From assembly GCF_022539315.1 (NCBI RefSeq), contig NC_066314.1, positions 60,063,543 to 60,127,542 on the forward strand: a stretch of DNA of 64,000 nucleotides, in the 5' to 3' direction. Below the pieces are notes generated by a model. That model did no database searches. It was given only the letters and a program-made list of their open reading frames with translations, and was not told the DNA's origin. Below are positions 52,663-62,972 of this stretch, piece after piece. Every line of letters begins with the position of its first letter. The first letter of the stretch is position 1. The position numbers and the translations under genes were made by a program. Origin of the DNA: Serinus canaria. Lineage: Eukaryota; Chordata; Aves; Passeriformes; Fringillidae.

Positions 52663-53850
52663 GAAACTTCTGATGGAGAAAGGTTTTGTGGTTTAGGCCA
52701 AGCACATCTGGTAAGAATAAGAAATATGTCTTATAAAAAAAAAAAAAAAGGTTTCCTGATCTGTTTGAGTGCATCAGACACTGGGCTGAAAGCAAATGTT
52801 TTTATATGGTGTTTCACCTCAATCAGCACTTGCATTGTAATTAATTCTCTTTTTCAAAAATCTAATGAGCAAACTTGCATCACAAGTTGCAATCTTTTAG
52901 GGATAATCCCAGCTATGCTGTTTCCACCTACAAATGCCACTGCTAAAGTATTTCACTCTCAAAAGACTTGGGGCTTTTATTTTTAATTCAGTTGAGATGG
53001 GATATTAATCCAAAATAAATCAACTTCAAGGAATTGATGGGGCAATCAGTTACATGATATTTGTTTATTTTCTTCAGCTAAGAAAAAAAACCTCAATTCA
53101 TTTCTATTTCTGATCTTGGCTAAGCATTCTCTGAATTGCTGTGCTGGCAAAATTCTTTCTTTCTCATCTCTCCCCCTGCCCCCAACTTTCCAATCAGCCC
53201 TCCTAGTTACAAGGAGAGAAATCTATCTCAGAAACCTAATTAAGTATTTTAAAGCCCAAAGCAAACTGCTATTTCTTTTGCCACGGATCTCACAAGCACA
53301 AATAAATGTACATGCTTGCTAAATAAAGTTAATAACAATTCAACATAGGTGATGCCACTGTGCCAAGAGCTTGTAAATCTCTCTGTGGTGTCAGTGGCAT
53401 CTGAGGACACCCTCTGCAAGAGTATTTTCTAAATATTAAATCCATTTCAAGTGCATTAGTTTGTGTTAAACTAAATTGATTTTGACTGTAAAAACTATCT
53501 AGAATTCATGTTTGTGCTGGAGTTCAGGAATGGAGAAGAGGGCAGGGAAAAGGAGGAGGGGAGGAAATGTTTCACATTTTTTAGACTATTTCTAATCTCC
53601 TCACTCATACTGCCTGAGAATGAAGTATCTATTGTTTACTGGAAATGCTTTTGTGAGTGTCTGCATGTCAGCAAAAGGGTCTAACATAGCTTCTGACATA
53701 GCTTACATTCCTTTCTAGCTGTGATGTGTCTTCCCCATTGTTCTTCCTACCCTATCCTGGCCATTCTTTCTTTTTTCTGTCCTTGCACTTTTCTGTTGCA
53801 ATTATTTCCTGTCCATCCCAATTTTGCCCGTATTCATCAGGAGTGTATGA
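52663..53850. other. Intergenic, no gene seen
   Basis: AT-rich, with a 15-A run at 52735-52749. No gene or mobile element recognised. Confidence 0.65.
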
Positions 53851-53959
53851 TTGACTGATGACATGAACACAGCTTTATTAACAGCTCAGGGTGCAAGTTA
53901 GTCCTCTCCTACTGCACAACAAAAAGAGCTGTATGCCTGAGCAGCCACTGTTATCTGCC
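53851..53959. repeat. Unclassified dispersed repeat, copy 2
   Basis: This copy contains the same ordered blocks as the copy at 50942-51044, here with AGCTTTATTAACAG (AATAAAGCT on the minus strand) and GCAGCCACTGTTATCTGCC. Sequence on both sides stops matching, which gives an approximate element length of 100-110 bp. Confidence 0.6.
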
Positions 53960-54719
53960 ACATACCTCCAATTTCCTCCTCTCCACAAATTCCTGCTCCT
54001 CTTTCCCAGCTGGTTCCCCCCTCCACCATCTCCAATCTTTCTGCTCTAATATATTTTTTTTCCTTGTTTATAAGGAAAGGAGTGTGTCACTCATTTATTT
54101 TGCCTCAACCAGTGAAACTATTCTCATGTATCACTATGAGCTCTTCTGTGGGTGCCACATTAGAACAAAGGGGAGTGACTTTGATTCAGAGAAGGGCCAG
54201 AGCTACCTCCCCCTTTTAATGAAAAAACAGAAGAGAAAGAAAGAGTAAAAATCAGGGGTAAAAGGATTCTGGACTTGGAAGTGCAGAGCCAGATCTTCTT
54301 CCCCATCCAGATTTTTGTGAGAAGGTGCCCAGTTTCTTATGTTGCAGTGTACCCTAAGTCAAAGATCACCCCAGCTCCTCCCCAGCTGTGTGTACCCCCA
54401 CTGTTGTCTGAAATTTGGTAAAAAACAAGCTTTAACAGCTCATTTTGAGTCCCAGCATGTCACTGAAATAGCAATACATGAAGTTGAAAGCCACATTAGC
54501 TATCATTTGCTTTTAAGAATCAGCGGGTTTTCTGTTGAAATATCTACATCTAGATTGGTGGAATTTGGGGGTTTTTTAAATTGTGCAACCCTGAATCGCC
54601 TAGTTCTTTTTCTAAAGCCTGCATTTTCCCTTCCCCAAAACACTGGATGTTCCTTTGTTCCACCTCCTTTGAACCCATTATGAGTAAAGTGTTTGAACAC
54701 TAAATCCAAGCTGTGTCCT
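53960..54719. other. Intergenic, no gene seen
   Basis: Nothing recognised. A 114-codon frame at 54339-54683 includes Cys-X4-Cys and His residues, but no second zinc-finger-like unit follows, so it is treated as chance. Confidence 0.6.
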
Positions 54720-55232
54720 GAGATGGTGTGAGAATTTCAGCCTTCCCCCAGCGGTACTTCACGGGGGCAAAACCCGCTCACGACAGCAGGGGCAGAGCCA
54801 GCCGCGGTTTTTCCGAGCTTTAATTGAGCAATTCCCTCATCAGCTCTTTACAACCAAACGGAGAGAAGGCGGCTGTAACTCACCTCTCTTCAAACCCTTA
54901 GGGCAGCCTGGAAAAAAACCCGGACAGCAGGAAAACCTCCCAAACCAGCAGCCCTATAACCACTCCCGCCTGAAAGTTTGGTTTTCACAGCACGGACCAC
55001 CGCTCTTACAGCATCTGTTATTTTCAGGCTGAAACTTAGGTACGAAATGTGTAAAGGCGCAAGAACATAGAATTACCTTATATATACCATGATGCAAAGC
55101 ATCTGTGAGGGACTGCACGCGAGGACAGCCCATATTTATATGTTTAAAATAGGTCCGTGTGTTTGTTCACGGAGGGGTGCGTGTGCCACGGGAACCCGGT
55201 GTCCCGGCGGGTGCGACACAAACAGGCACAAA
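54720..55232. other. PKP2 upstream flank, CpG rising
   Basis: Single-copy-looking sequence in which CpG content rises towards the island. No gene or repeat is recognised. It may hold proximal regulatory DNA, but I see no decisive motif. Confidence 0.5.
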
Positions 55233-55245
55233 AACAGAAACTCAC

Positions 55246-55312
55246 ACAAACACACACATTTATACAAACACACACATTTATACAAACACACACGCAAACA
55301 CAAACACAAACG
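55246..55312. repeat. 18-bp tandem repeat (ACAAACACACACATTTAT) and ACA-rich tail
   Basis: Two perfect 18-bp copies at 55246-55263 and 55264-55281 are followed by a partial third and by ACAAAC-type repeats to about 55312. The array sits at the left edge of the PKP2 CpG island. Confidence 0.9.
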
Positions 55313-55420
55313 CACGATCTCGGCCCCAGGAGCGAGGCCCCGGTCGCTCCGGGACTGCCCCGGCGGGAGAACGGGGACAGGCGGCACTTCCCGGAGGCGG
55401 CGGCCGCTCCTCGCTGGCGA

Positions 55421-55530
55421 GGGCTGGGCTGTGCCGGGCTAGGCTGGGCTGAGCTGTGCCGGGCTGGGCTGTGCCGGGCTGGGCTGTGCCGGGCTGTGCC
55501 GTGCCGGGCTGGGCTGGGCTGTGCCGGGCA
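55421..55530. repeat. GC-rich minisatellite (GGGCT/GTGCC units) in PKP2 promoter
   Basis: About 110 bp are built from alternating 5-mers GGGCT and GTGCC, mostly arranged as 10- and 15-bp units, ending about 230 bp before the start codon. The order is irregular (some GAGCT and AGGCT variants), as expected of a slippage-prone array. The long open frames here on both strands (Pro/Gly/Ala/Arg-rich) are products of this repeat and of base composition, not genes. Confidence 0.9.
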
Positions 55531-55756
55531 GCCCCGCCGGACCCTTTTCCCCGGCGGGCAGGGCAGGGGAGCGGAATAGCGGCGAGGGGCCGAGCAGGGG
55601 AAGGAAGGACCGGTCCCGGCGGGGCGGGGCGGGGGCCGTGCCTGGCACCTGTGCGGCGGGCGGGGCGCTCCGGGCGCGGCTCGGCCCCGGCGCTGGGGAA
55701 GCGGCGGAGGCGCAACAGGTCCGCGGAGCCGAGCCGAGCCGAGCCCGGCCGTGCCC

Positions 55757-55964
55757 ATGGCCGGCCGCGGGCCCGAGCAGGGCTACATCCGCACCGTGCT
55801 GGGCCAGCAGATCCTGGGCGAGCTGGACAGCTCCAGCCTGGCGCTGCCCTCCGAGGACCGGCTGAAGCTGTCGGGAGATCGCGCCGGGGAGGAGAAGGCG
55901 CTGCGGATCCACCGGCAGGTCCAGCAGACGCTGGCCAGGAAGAGCCGGGGCTCGCTCTACAATG
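55757..55964 (+). CDS. PKP2: PKP2 coding exon 1 (start of plakophilin 2 head domain)
   Basis: This exon encodes the first 69 residues plus one base of plakophilin 2. PKP2 is an armadillo-repeat protein of the desmosomal plaque that links desmoplakin and desmosomal cadherins to intermediate filaments, and it is prominent in heart and epithelia. Seen here: an ATG at 55757 followed by MAGRGPEQ and then [14 protein letters not shown] and [11 protein letters not shown], a block I recognise as nearly invariant at the PKP2 N-terminus. VQQTLARK follows further on. The exon ends at 55964 directly before GTGAGT, a strong splice donor, leaving one base of a split Gly codon. The reading frame runs on into the intron, but that continuation is Pro/Arg-rich and not plakophilin-like. 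The start has C at -3 and G at +4, so its Kozak context is only moderate, but the position fits the family. As I recall, human exon 1 codes 223 nt, so this one is about five codons shorter, near residues 2-8 and in the linker around GDRAGEE. The armadillo repeats lie beyond the window. Confidence 0.97.
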
Positions 55965-58900
55965 GTGAGTGCCCGCCCGCCCCGCGATGCTCTCCGGGGA
56001 CGGGGAGGGACCCGGGGCCCGGCTCCGGGATGGGACCCCAGCCGACCCCGTGGCTCCCCGGCCCTGGGGCGTGCGGACTGCTCGGGCAGGAAATCAAAAT
56101 CGTGGCTCTGTCCGCTCTGCTTTTATTCTTTTCCCACCGCCGCGGGTCAGGAGTTTCTCCCTCCCAACCTCCGCCGTACTCGGTGTGTGCCGGGGCCGCT
56201 CCAGGCTCTCCGCTGTCCGAGGGGGAACCGAGCTGAAATTCTCCTAATCCAACAGCCGCTTCATATGCTTATTTTAATGCCTTTGGCTTTACCCACTGCT
56301 CCTGTTTGCGAAGTAAACTGGGAAGAATCGTAGAAAAAGTTTTGCCTTGTTTAACCGTGAAATTAAAAAAAAAAAAAAAAAAAAAAAGAAAGTTTGGAAA
56401 AGTAACTCTAGGAAAGGCATGAATGGGAAGCACAGAACGATAATGCTATCAGACATTATTTACCCAGCTCTTTGACATGCGTGCTGCAAACTGACGTCAA
56501 TCATCCCTCGCTTCCCAGATCTTGTAGCCAGAAGGCCAAACCCGCCAGGAAATCTGCAGCCACACCTTGTGCCCCAAGCAGAGCCCGGCCACAGCACCAA
56601 GGCACCACAGGGTGACTGCCAGGCGCTGAGGGTTAAAGGCAAGATACTCAAGGGGTTAAGTCTTAACTATTCATGAAAACTTTATATACCATGGAACTTT
56701 AATTTTGTTTTTAAATGGGAAGATATGACTGACTTGCAGGCTACATGCCCTGTTGCTCCGTTGTCCTTAAAGAAGTTGTCACTCTTCATTTGCTAAAAGC
56801 TGTGAGACAAAAGTTTTTATACCCATACTTCAGTCATCTATCTTAAGAGTCAGGCAGACAAATATTTTCTTGTTAATTGTCTGTTTTCTATTTTAAAAAA
56901 CAGCTCATGGCAAAAGTGGACATATTCTGCTTGTAGAAATCAGTTGTCCAAATCACATTAACGGGTGTGCAATGTGCAGATAAACACGCAAGTCTTTAGC
57001 TTGGCTGTTATCATTTAAGTACAGATTCTAAACACTTCTAGGGTAGCTTAATTTCTTTTTCTCTCAGCAGAGAGCCTGCAAAAAGCTTTTTAGGAGTAGT
57101 TTATAAATGATACGGTGTAGTGAACCTGAGCTAATGCCTCTAAACCATGCATAAAATGCTATGAAAACAGAGTTCCCCTGCTCTCAAGTCATCCTGGCTT
57201 CTCTGGAGTACATCAACAGACCTGATGTATCTGGGGATAGTTATCTTGGCTTGCTTTGTTTTTCTAAAGGTCAAGGATTTGATGCCCTTGCATTTCTGAG
57301 ACACCAAAACTTTTAAACTGCAGGATAAGGGGTGGAAAATGGCATGTCTGTAACATGTCTTGTTCATAGAAAAAGTGAACTTTTCTTCTTTCAAACTTAT
57401 TTTTGTGGGCAAGTTGCTGAACAATTTTTAGTCCCACTGTAAAACTCAGGAAAAATATAATGAAAACTGAAATGCATTCCATTAATTTATACATATGTAG
57501 AATACAAGTATATCTGTCTAGATCTTAAATATATATAATGTGAAACATAGCCAGTCTTGCATTTAACATGTTGGCTTTCCTGAAAAATATACATAAACTT
57601 GCATGTGTGTCCCAATATGCTTTCTATATATTTGCTCAAAAATGGACCATGCTTTCAGAAACATTAGAATTCTGGTGTGTAGGGAAATTTTTAAAAATAT
57701 GCCCTTTTTTACATGCAAAAGCATCCCTTTCTGTGAATTACATCCCTTTTCTGGCTACATTCATCAAGGTTCTTATATTGCTTCCAGTTTCAGGGGAGGA
57801 TTACAAGTATTTAGAGGGATCAGGAGCAGTCCCCTGTGACACAACTGTGCTGCCTGCAGGAGTATTTCAGACTCTGCTCAGCAAGGCACTTAGTGCATAC
57901 CGAGCCACAGTGCTCACATGCATGCCTAAAATTAGCCAAGCACATAACCACTGGGTGTGAAAAATCAGTGGTAGCAAAAGTTCTTGCCCAGTGTCATCAG
58001 TGCACACCCATCTTCTACTGACTCTACTCTGACTATACTGAAACTCTGAAGCCACAATTTGTCAGCCAGCATAATTTCTCCCTAGAGTTTCAAATTAGAG
58101 GTGTCTGCTTAGCCTTCAGCACTACTTTTATATGTTTTTTTTTTTCCTCCTACCCCCATACTATATGTTGTTTCATGCCCTTTTCCCCCTTTTGGAAGGT
58201 GTGTTTCTTTCTGATAATAGAAAGTCAGTAATCTTCAGATTTGAGGATTCCACCTGCTGCCAAAGGAATGAAGTTACATATGTGCTCAGCCCTTTTCAAG
58301 ATGTTGTCAAGCATTGTTAATAGCTTTTCAAGCAGTTCAACAACAGCTGCAGCTTGTCCAGTTTACCCACTGCTGAGCCTTTATAAGTTAAATCACTGCA
58401 CTTGAAAGTTTTGAACAACTAAAGCAGTCATATCAAATTTCTGGATGCTGTTTAGGAATGGAAGTACAATAGGTAGGTAGTAGTAGGTAGTTCCACCTTA
58501 TGAAAGTAAAAGTGGCATTTGGAATCAGAGATTTTAATGACTGGTGTTTTCTTGCACATTTTTGTTTTTTGTTTTTTGTTTCATGCACATTTTGGGAATC
58601 TTTTAAACTTCATTCTGTTTTTGAGTCCACTTGCCTCTGCTCTAGTTCCTTTTGGATTTTGATTGGCTCTTTAAGGCATCCTTATCAGATCCTGCCTAAA
58701 AAGTGAGGGCAGAATTGAGTAATTTATCACACAAAACCAAATGCCCTGATGAACTGCTGTCTGCATACTGATTCTTTTTCTAACAAGTTTTACAAACACA
58801 GTGTGTTTATTAAAAAACCAGCCAAACAAAAAAATAAATCAGAATTAAATCTTATGTGATTTCCAAATAAAAAACCAGCATCAGATATAAGACAATGGAA

Positions 58901-61900
58901 ATCAGAGACTTATTTATTCCTCACATTTAATAATTTCTAAAATTCCTAGTATTTTCTTGTTACAGTTGCTGTTAGGGACTCAGGGCACTTTTCTGTCCTT
59001 ACCTTCTATTTTTCAGAATGCTGACATATTAACTGTTCCATTTTAATTTTCTGTTTCTATCTTCTGGGATAAGGAAGTAGAAAAAATATCTGCGTTGACT
59101 TTCAATTTTTATTGATGTTGTTACATTCCTCTGCTTTCAGAGCCAGAAGAAATCTTTTTTTTAAATTTGAACCCTTGTGTAAATGTCCTAACCAACACAA
59201 AATGTTAGAAAATCTCCTGTGGGACCAGGCACGTGCTGGCAGAGTGGTGAAGAAGCACAATCAAAAGGAAGGCTCTTTGATGTGGAGATGAAGGGATTCA
59301 GTGATGGTTTTGATATGCCATCATTAAATGTCATCACCTGAGTCCATCCTGAGTGCTGAAATACAAAAAGGGATGGGAGGGTGCCAGTCCAGGAGCACTG
59401 AGGAGTCAGTCCCCGTGGGGGAGGTGACCACCCAGGTGCCCTGAGCAGGAGTGGGCAATGAGCACTGGGCAGGGGACACTCTGGGGGTGTGACAGTCCCT
59501 CAGGTCCTGTTACACTGAAGACTGCACTGAGAAGTTCAAAGCCAGAATTTGGCTTTCATGGTATCCATTCAAACATGAAAGCACTGAAGACTCACATCAG
59601 TGAGTTACCTCTGTCTGTGGTTTAAGGGGGATTTGATACACCCAGCCCTTAGTGGAGATAATTCTCTTTTTCATCTACCAGATATCTTAGAGATGCCTCT
59701 TGTCATTGTTGCTTCTGAAAGCAAAGCAAACACTGGGGTGGTCTGTCTGCAGCCATGGGCAGGGATTGCTGGGGAGGAATTCCCAAGGCCTTGGGAGGTG
59801 TTGGGCTTGTCACCTGCAGGGGGACAAAGGAGCCTTGAGAAGACAGATGGGATTTCTGCTCAGTCATCTGTACAGCTGCTGCCTCCTGATACCGGAATTA
59901 TTTTTTCTGCTCTCAGAATTTTCTTGTAACTGTTGCAATATCAGGTGACTTCTGCACAGCTTTTATTTCAGGTGTGGAGAAGAGCAGAGGGGTTCAGTTT
60001 GCCTCTTCCACTGAGCACATCCAAGGTGTTCCTCTGCTGTTTTAGCTCACACTGACAGCAGAGAGGGAGCTGATAAGCAGTTCCACTCCGTTGCCCACAC
60101 ATGGGTGTCTGATGCTGTCTGAGATGCCTGAGTTGTCCAAAATACCCTTATGGGTTGACAGACATGATGCAGGGCCTGCAGCAAACCCATTTTTTCCTGA
60201 CTGGCTGCTGGAAATCAAGTGTGGTGTCCTATGGCCTCTCAAGTAGTGTTTGTCCCCTGTGGATGAGTAACTGAATCATGTGCTTATTTCCTGAGGAGAG
60301 AGTTTTTGTGAGACTTAAAACACTGAGAACCACAGTCAGAGAGTACTAGTCCTCACAGTAAATAAGACTATAATATAAATTTTAAATATAATAATTCTTG
60401 TATTTTTAAAATCAAAGCACAAAACATTGCACTGGGTGTGTAAGGTTTTTGTAGTACAGTGAAAATAAGCTGAGGGAAGCCTTGCTGGCCCAGGCAAGTT
60501 CTGATCAGGTCACCTATCCTTCATCTCATAACTCTTGTTCCCACTTTCTCCTTTCCCACACTGACTTTTGGCACAGGTAACCAGCACACAGTACCAACCA
60601 GGCCTTTTATGTCTGCCTAATAAATCTACAGGTAAAAGGCCAGCAGAATAATTTACTGGTGTGATAAGAGCAAGCAAGACATAACTGCAAAGTGAAATTC
60701 CATGGGTTGACAAGTACTGTGTTTGTCTCTGAAAGAAAAAAACTTTTACTGATGGATAATTCCACAGGGTATGGAATTATAGGGGGACTGCTTGAAAGAT
60801 AATTGCAAGGTACAATTTTTGATTTACTCTATTTTGTTTTTCTAAGAGGGAACTATTAGATTTGTAGTTTATCCTCAGCCAGGTAATGGGTGGCCTTGTT
60901 ATTTTTAACTTGTTCTCTTTTTTGTATTTTTATTTTTAATGAAGACAAGCTTAGAGTTACCTAAAATATACAAAAATTACTTGCTGAAAGGGCCTTTATG
61001 CCCCAAGTAGGAAACTGAGAATACTTTCTCACTAAGTACAGTAAACAGGAAAAAAAATGCAAACTGTAAAGAATCAGAAATTTATGGGTATTTATATTTC
61101 ATGATTTATTATATGAAAGTCCTTTAATATGCAGCAATGAAGAAAGTGAATCTTTAAAAAGCCAGCACCTAGCTGAGATGGACTCTTACTGGGCACCTGA
61201 AACAGAACATTGCCATGGGAATGATATGACACAAATGAGCCATCCATATAAATCTGCAGTTTGGGATGTTGGTGCACATTTCTGTGAATTTTTTGCAGTA
61301 TAAAGAACAATTCACTCCTGCCTCTTTCTCATGTGCTCAGGTAACCCTTGGGCTATGGTAACCTTGTCATGTCAGGAAGGAATTATTACAATCCAAATCA
61401 TGAGTTTGACCAAGCTGCACCATTCCACTCTCATGACACAAAGTTACTGTGAATGTGTCCTAACAAATCACCTCATGCATGTTTAAATCTGCCAAAATGA
61501 GAGAATTGGAAAGTATGATTATACAAGCAAAATTATTGCAATTTATGTTTGCATTAGGCCTCAAATTATCACATTCTGCCATTATATTGTATTTTACTGT
61601 GTTATGGGGTACACAAATTTGATCTTCAGCAGTTTGGGCAAGTCAGTGATTGGTTCTTTAGATTTCTTCTCTGTAGTATCTCAGGTAATATTTGCTGTTT
61701 TGAAAATTGATGGCCAGTTAACTTCTTTATTGACCAGTATTACCTGTTCAGCCTAGTAGGCCCATTTATGACTGATTTGAGGTCTTGCTTTCAACTTCTA
61801 TTTCACCTCTTTAAACCTGTGTTGATTACATTCCTATGTGCAGATTCTCATAGTAACATGAGAACCTTATAAATAATAATTTCATTAATATCTGTTGCTT

Positions 61901-62859
61901 TTAAAATTTTCCTTAATAGAAGCACTCACTCTTTGGAAATGAAAAGAGTGAAAAAAAGGAACAGCCTAAAGGTTTTGTGGGTCTGTTGGGGGTTTTCCTG
62001 GAAGAAATAACTACAATGTGCTGCTCTATTTTCAGAGCTGGGTCATGGAAAAAAAAGAGAGTAGATAACCAGATAAATTGTGGATCTTTGATATTATTTG
62101 TAGGATTAGTGAACCCTTCAGGTGCAGATTTGAAGTGCCACTGGAAACCCCAACTTTACAGCACCATGAGCTGTAGAGTTTGTTCACAGACACTTTGTGC
62201 TGCTTGGGTGGAGCACTGAGGTCAGTGAAGCATTATTTGCTCCAATACACTGTCATTAAATTGGCACCTGAGGGAGAGGAAACAGCAGCAGCTGAGGCAG
62301 ACAGCTGTGAAACAGAGTCTGTACTCAGTGTGTGCTGTTTGTTTACAGCTGTACCTGGTGAAATCTGCATCTCTAGTGTGCACAGTAACAGATAGGGACA
62401 TCAATCTGTGTCTCTCAGCTCCAATCTACAGCTGAAATTTTTTCATCTCTCTGTATGTAGTCAGCCAGGGTAAACCATGCATTTATATATTTGCATGTGC
62501 ATTCAAAGTGGTTACAGTGAAAAATAAGTGTTCTTGGTTCAGTTATACTGTTTCTCAGCACTTAATCACTTTGTTATCTGGGATATTTAAAATATCAGCT
62601 TACTTTGTTAAAACATTTTTTGTAGCTGCAGGAGTCACTGGACTCCTAAAAGCTAAAAATAACTCTTAAGCAAAGTACATAGGGAACTGAAAGAAATGGC
62701 TTGTATCCTTGGGAAAATGCAAATATCCCTCCATCATTTCCCTGGTTAATTTTCAGCTGTCATAAATGTCAGTGCTGACTGGGGCCAGTATTATGTATCA
62801 TGCTTTATCAGAATGCCATGTTTTGGTAGGATCTGACTAACACTGCTCTTTGGTTCCAG
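55965..62859 (+). other. PKP2: PKP2 intron 1
   Basis: A GT-AG intron of about 6.9 kb separates the first two coding exons. Its first 280 bases continue the CpG island. A run of 23 A lies at 56365-56387. The rest is AT-rich with no coding segment I recognise. The part at about 59220-59500 is locally GC-richer but matches no repeat family I know. Open frames in the intron are short and unrelated to plakophilin. Confidence 0.93.
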
Positions 62860-62972
62860 GCAGCCTGCACCGTGCATCCAGTGTACCAGAGCGTGTCTAT
62901 AACATGGGCATCACTGAGACTGATTCTGCACCAAGGTCTCCCTACAGTTTCTCATTTTACCAGGCAAACCAG
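62860..62972 (+). CDS. PKP2: PKP2 coding exon 2 (head domain, continued)
   Basis: This is the second coding exon of plakophilin 2 and continues the N-terminal head domain that contacts desmosomal partners. It follows a pyrimidine-containing acceptor ending TTCCAG and stops before GTGAGG at 62973. Joined to exon 1 it completes the split Gly codon and reads SLHRASSVPERVYN, matching the known plakophilin 2 segment after the first intron (Leu/Asn-His-Arg-Thr/Ala-Ser-Ser-Val-Pro-Glu). The Ser-rich stretch is typical of the phosphorylated head region. The length is 113 nt, equal to the human exon 2 length as I recall it (c.224-336). Exons 1 and 2 together make 321 nt, so exon 3 must begin in phase 0, as in human. 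The second half (GITETDSAPRSPYSFSFYQANQ region) is more diverged from the human protein than the first. Exon 3 and the armadillo repeats are outside the window. Confidence 0.95.

Larger units (their letters stand above)
55300..56250 (+). promoter_or_regulatory. PKP2: PKP2 CpG-island promoter and 5' UTR region
   Basis: A dense CpG- and GC-rich block surrounds the PKP2 start codon, in sharp contrast to the AT-rich flanks. GC boxes (GGGGCGGGG type) lie at 55621-55630 and 55658-55666. An E-box CACCTG at 55646-55651 and a CAGGT at 55716-55720 are of the kind bound by Snail/ZEB-type repressors. There is a four-fold GAGCC repeat at 55726-55745 just before the ATG. No TATA box is near; the closest AT-rich TATATA lies at about 55080. 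This suggests a TATA-less dispersed promoter. The transcription start cannot be fixed from sequence; between the GC boxes and the ATG is my inference. Confidence 0.8.

Noticed and set aside
52528..52986. 152-codon frame with a Tyr/Ile repeat
   Set aside because: It is produced by the TATATC simple repeat and a poly-A run.
54339..54683. Possible zinc finger (Cys/His pattern in the + frame)
   Set aside because: Only a partial pattern, no tandem finger, and no linker or conserved hydrophobic positions.
55144..55968. Long Pro/Ala/Arg/Gly-rich frames on both strands, up to 204 codons
   Set aside because: They come from the GC-rich minisatellite and CpG island, where stop codons are rare. Only the PKP2 exon is real.
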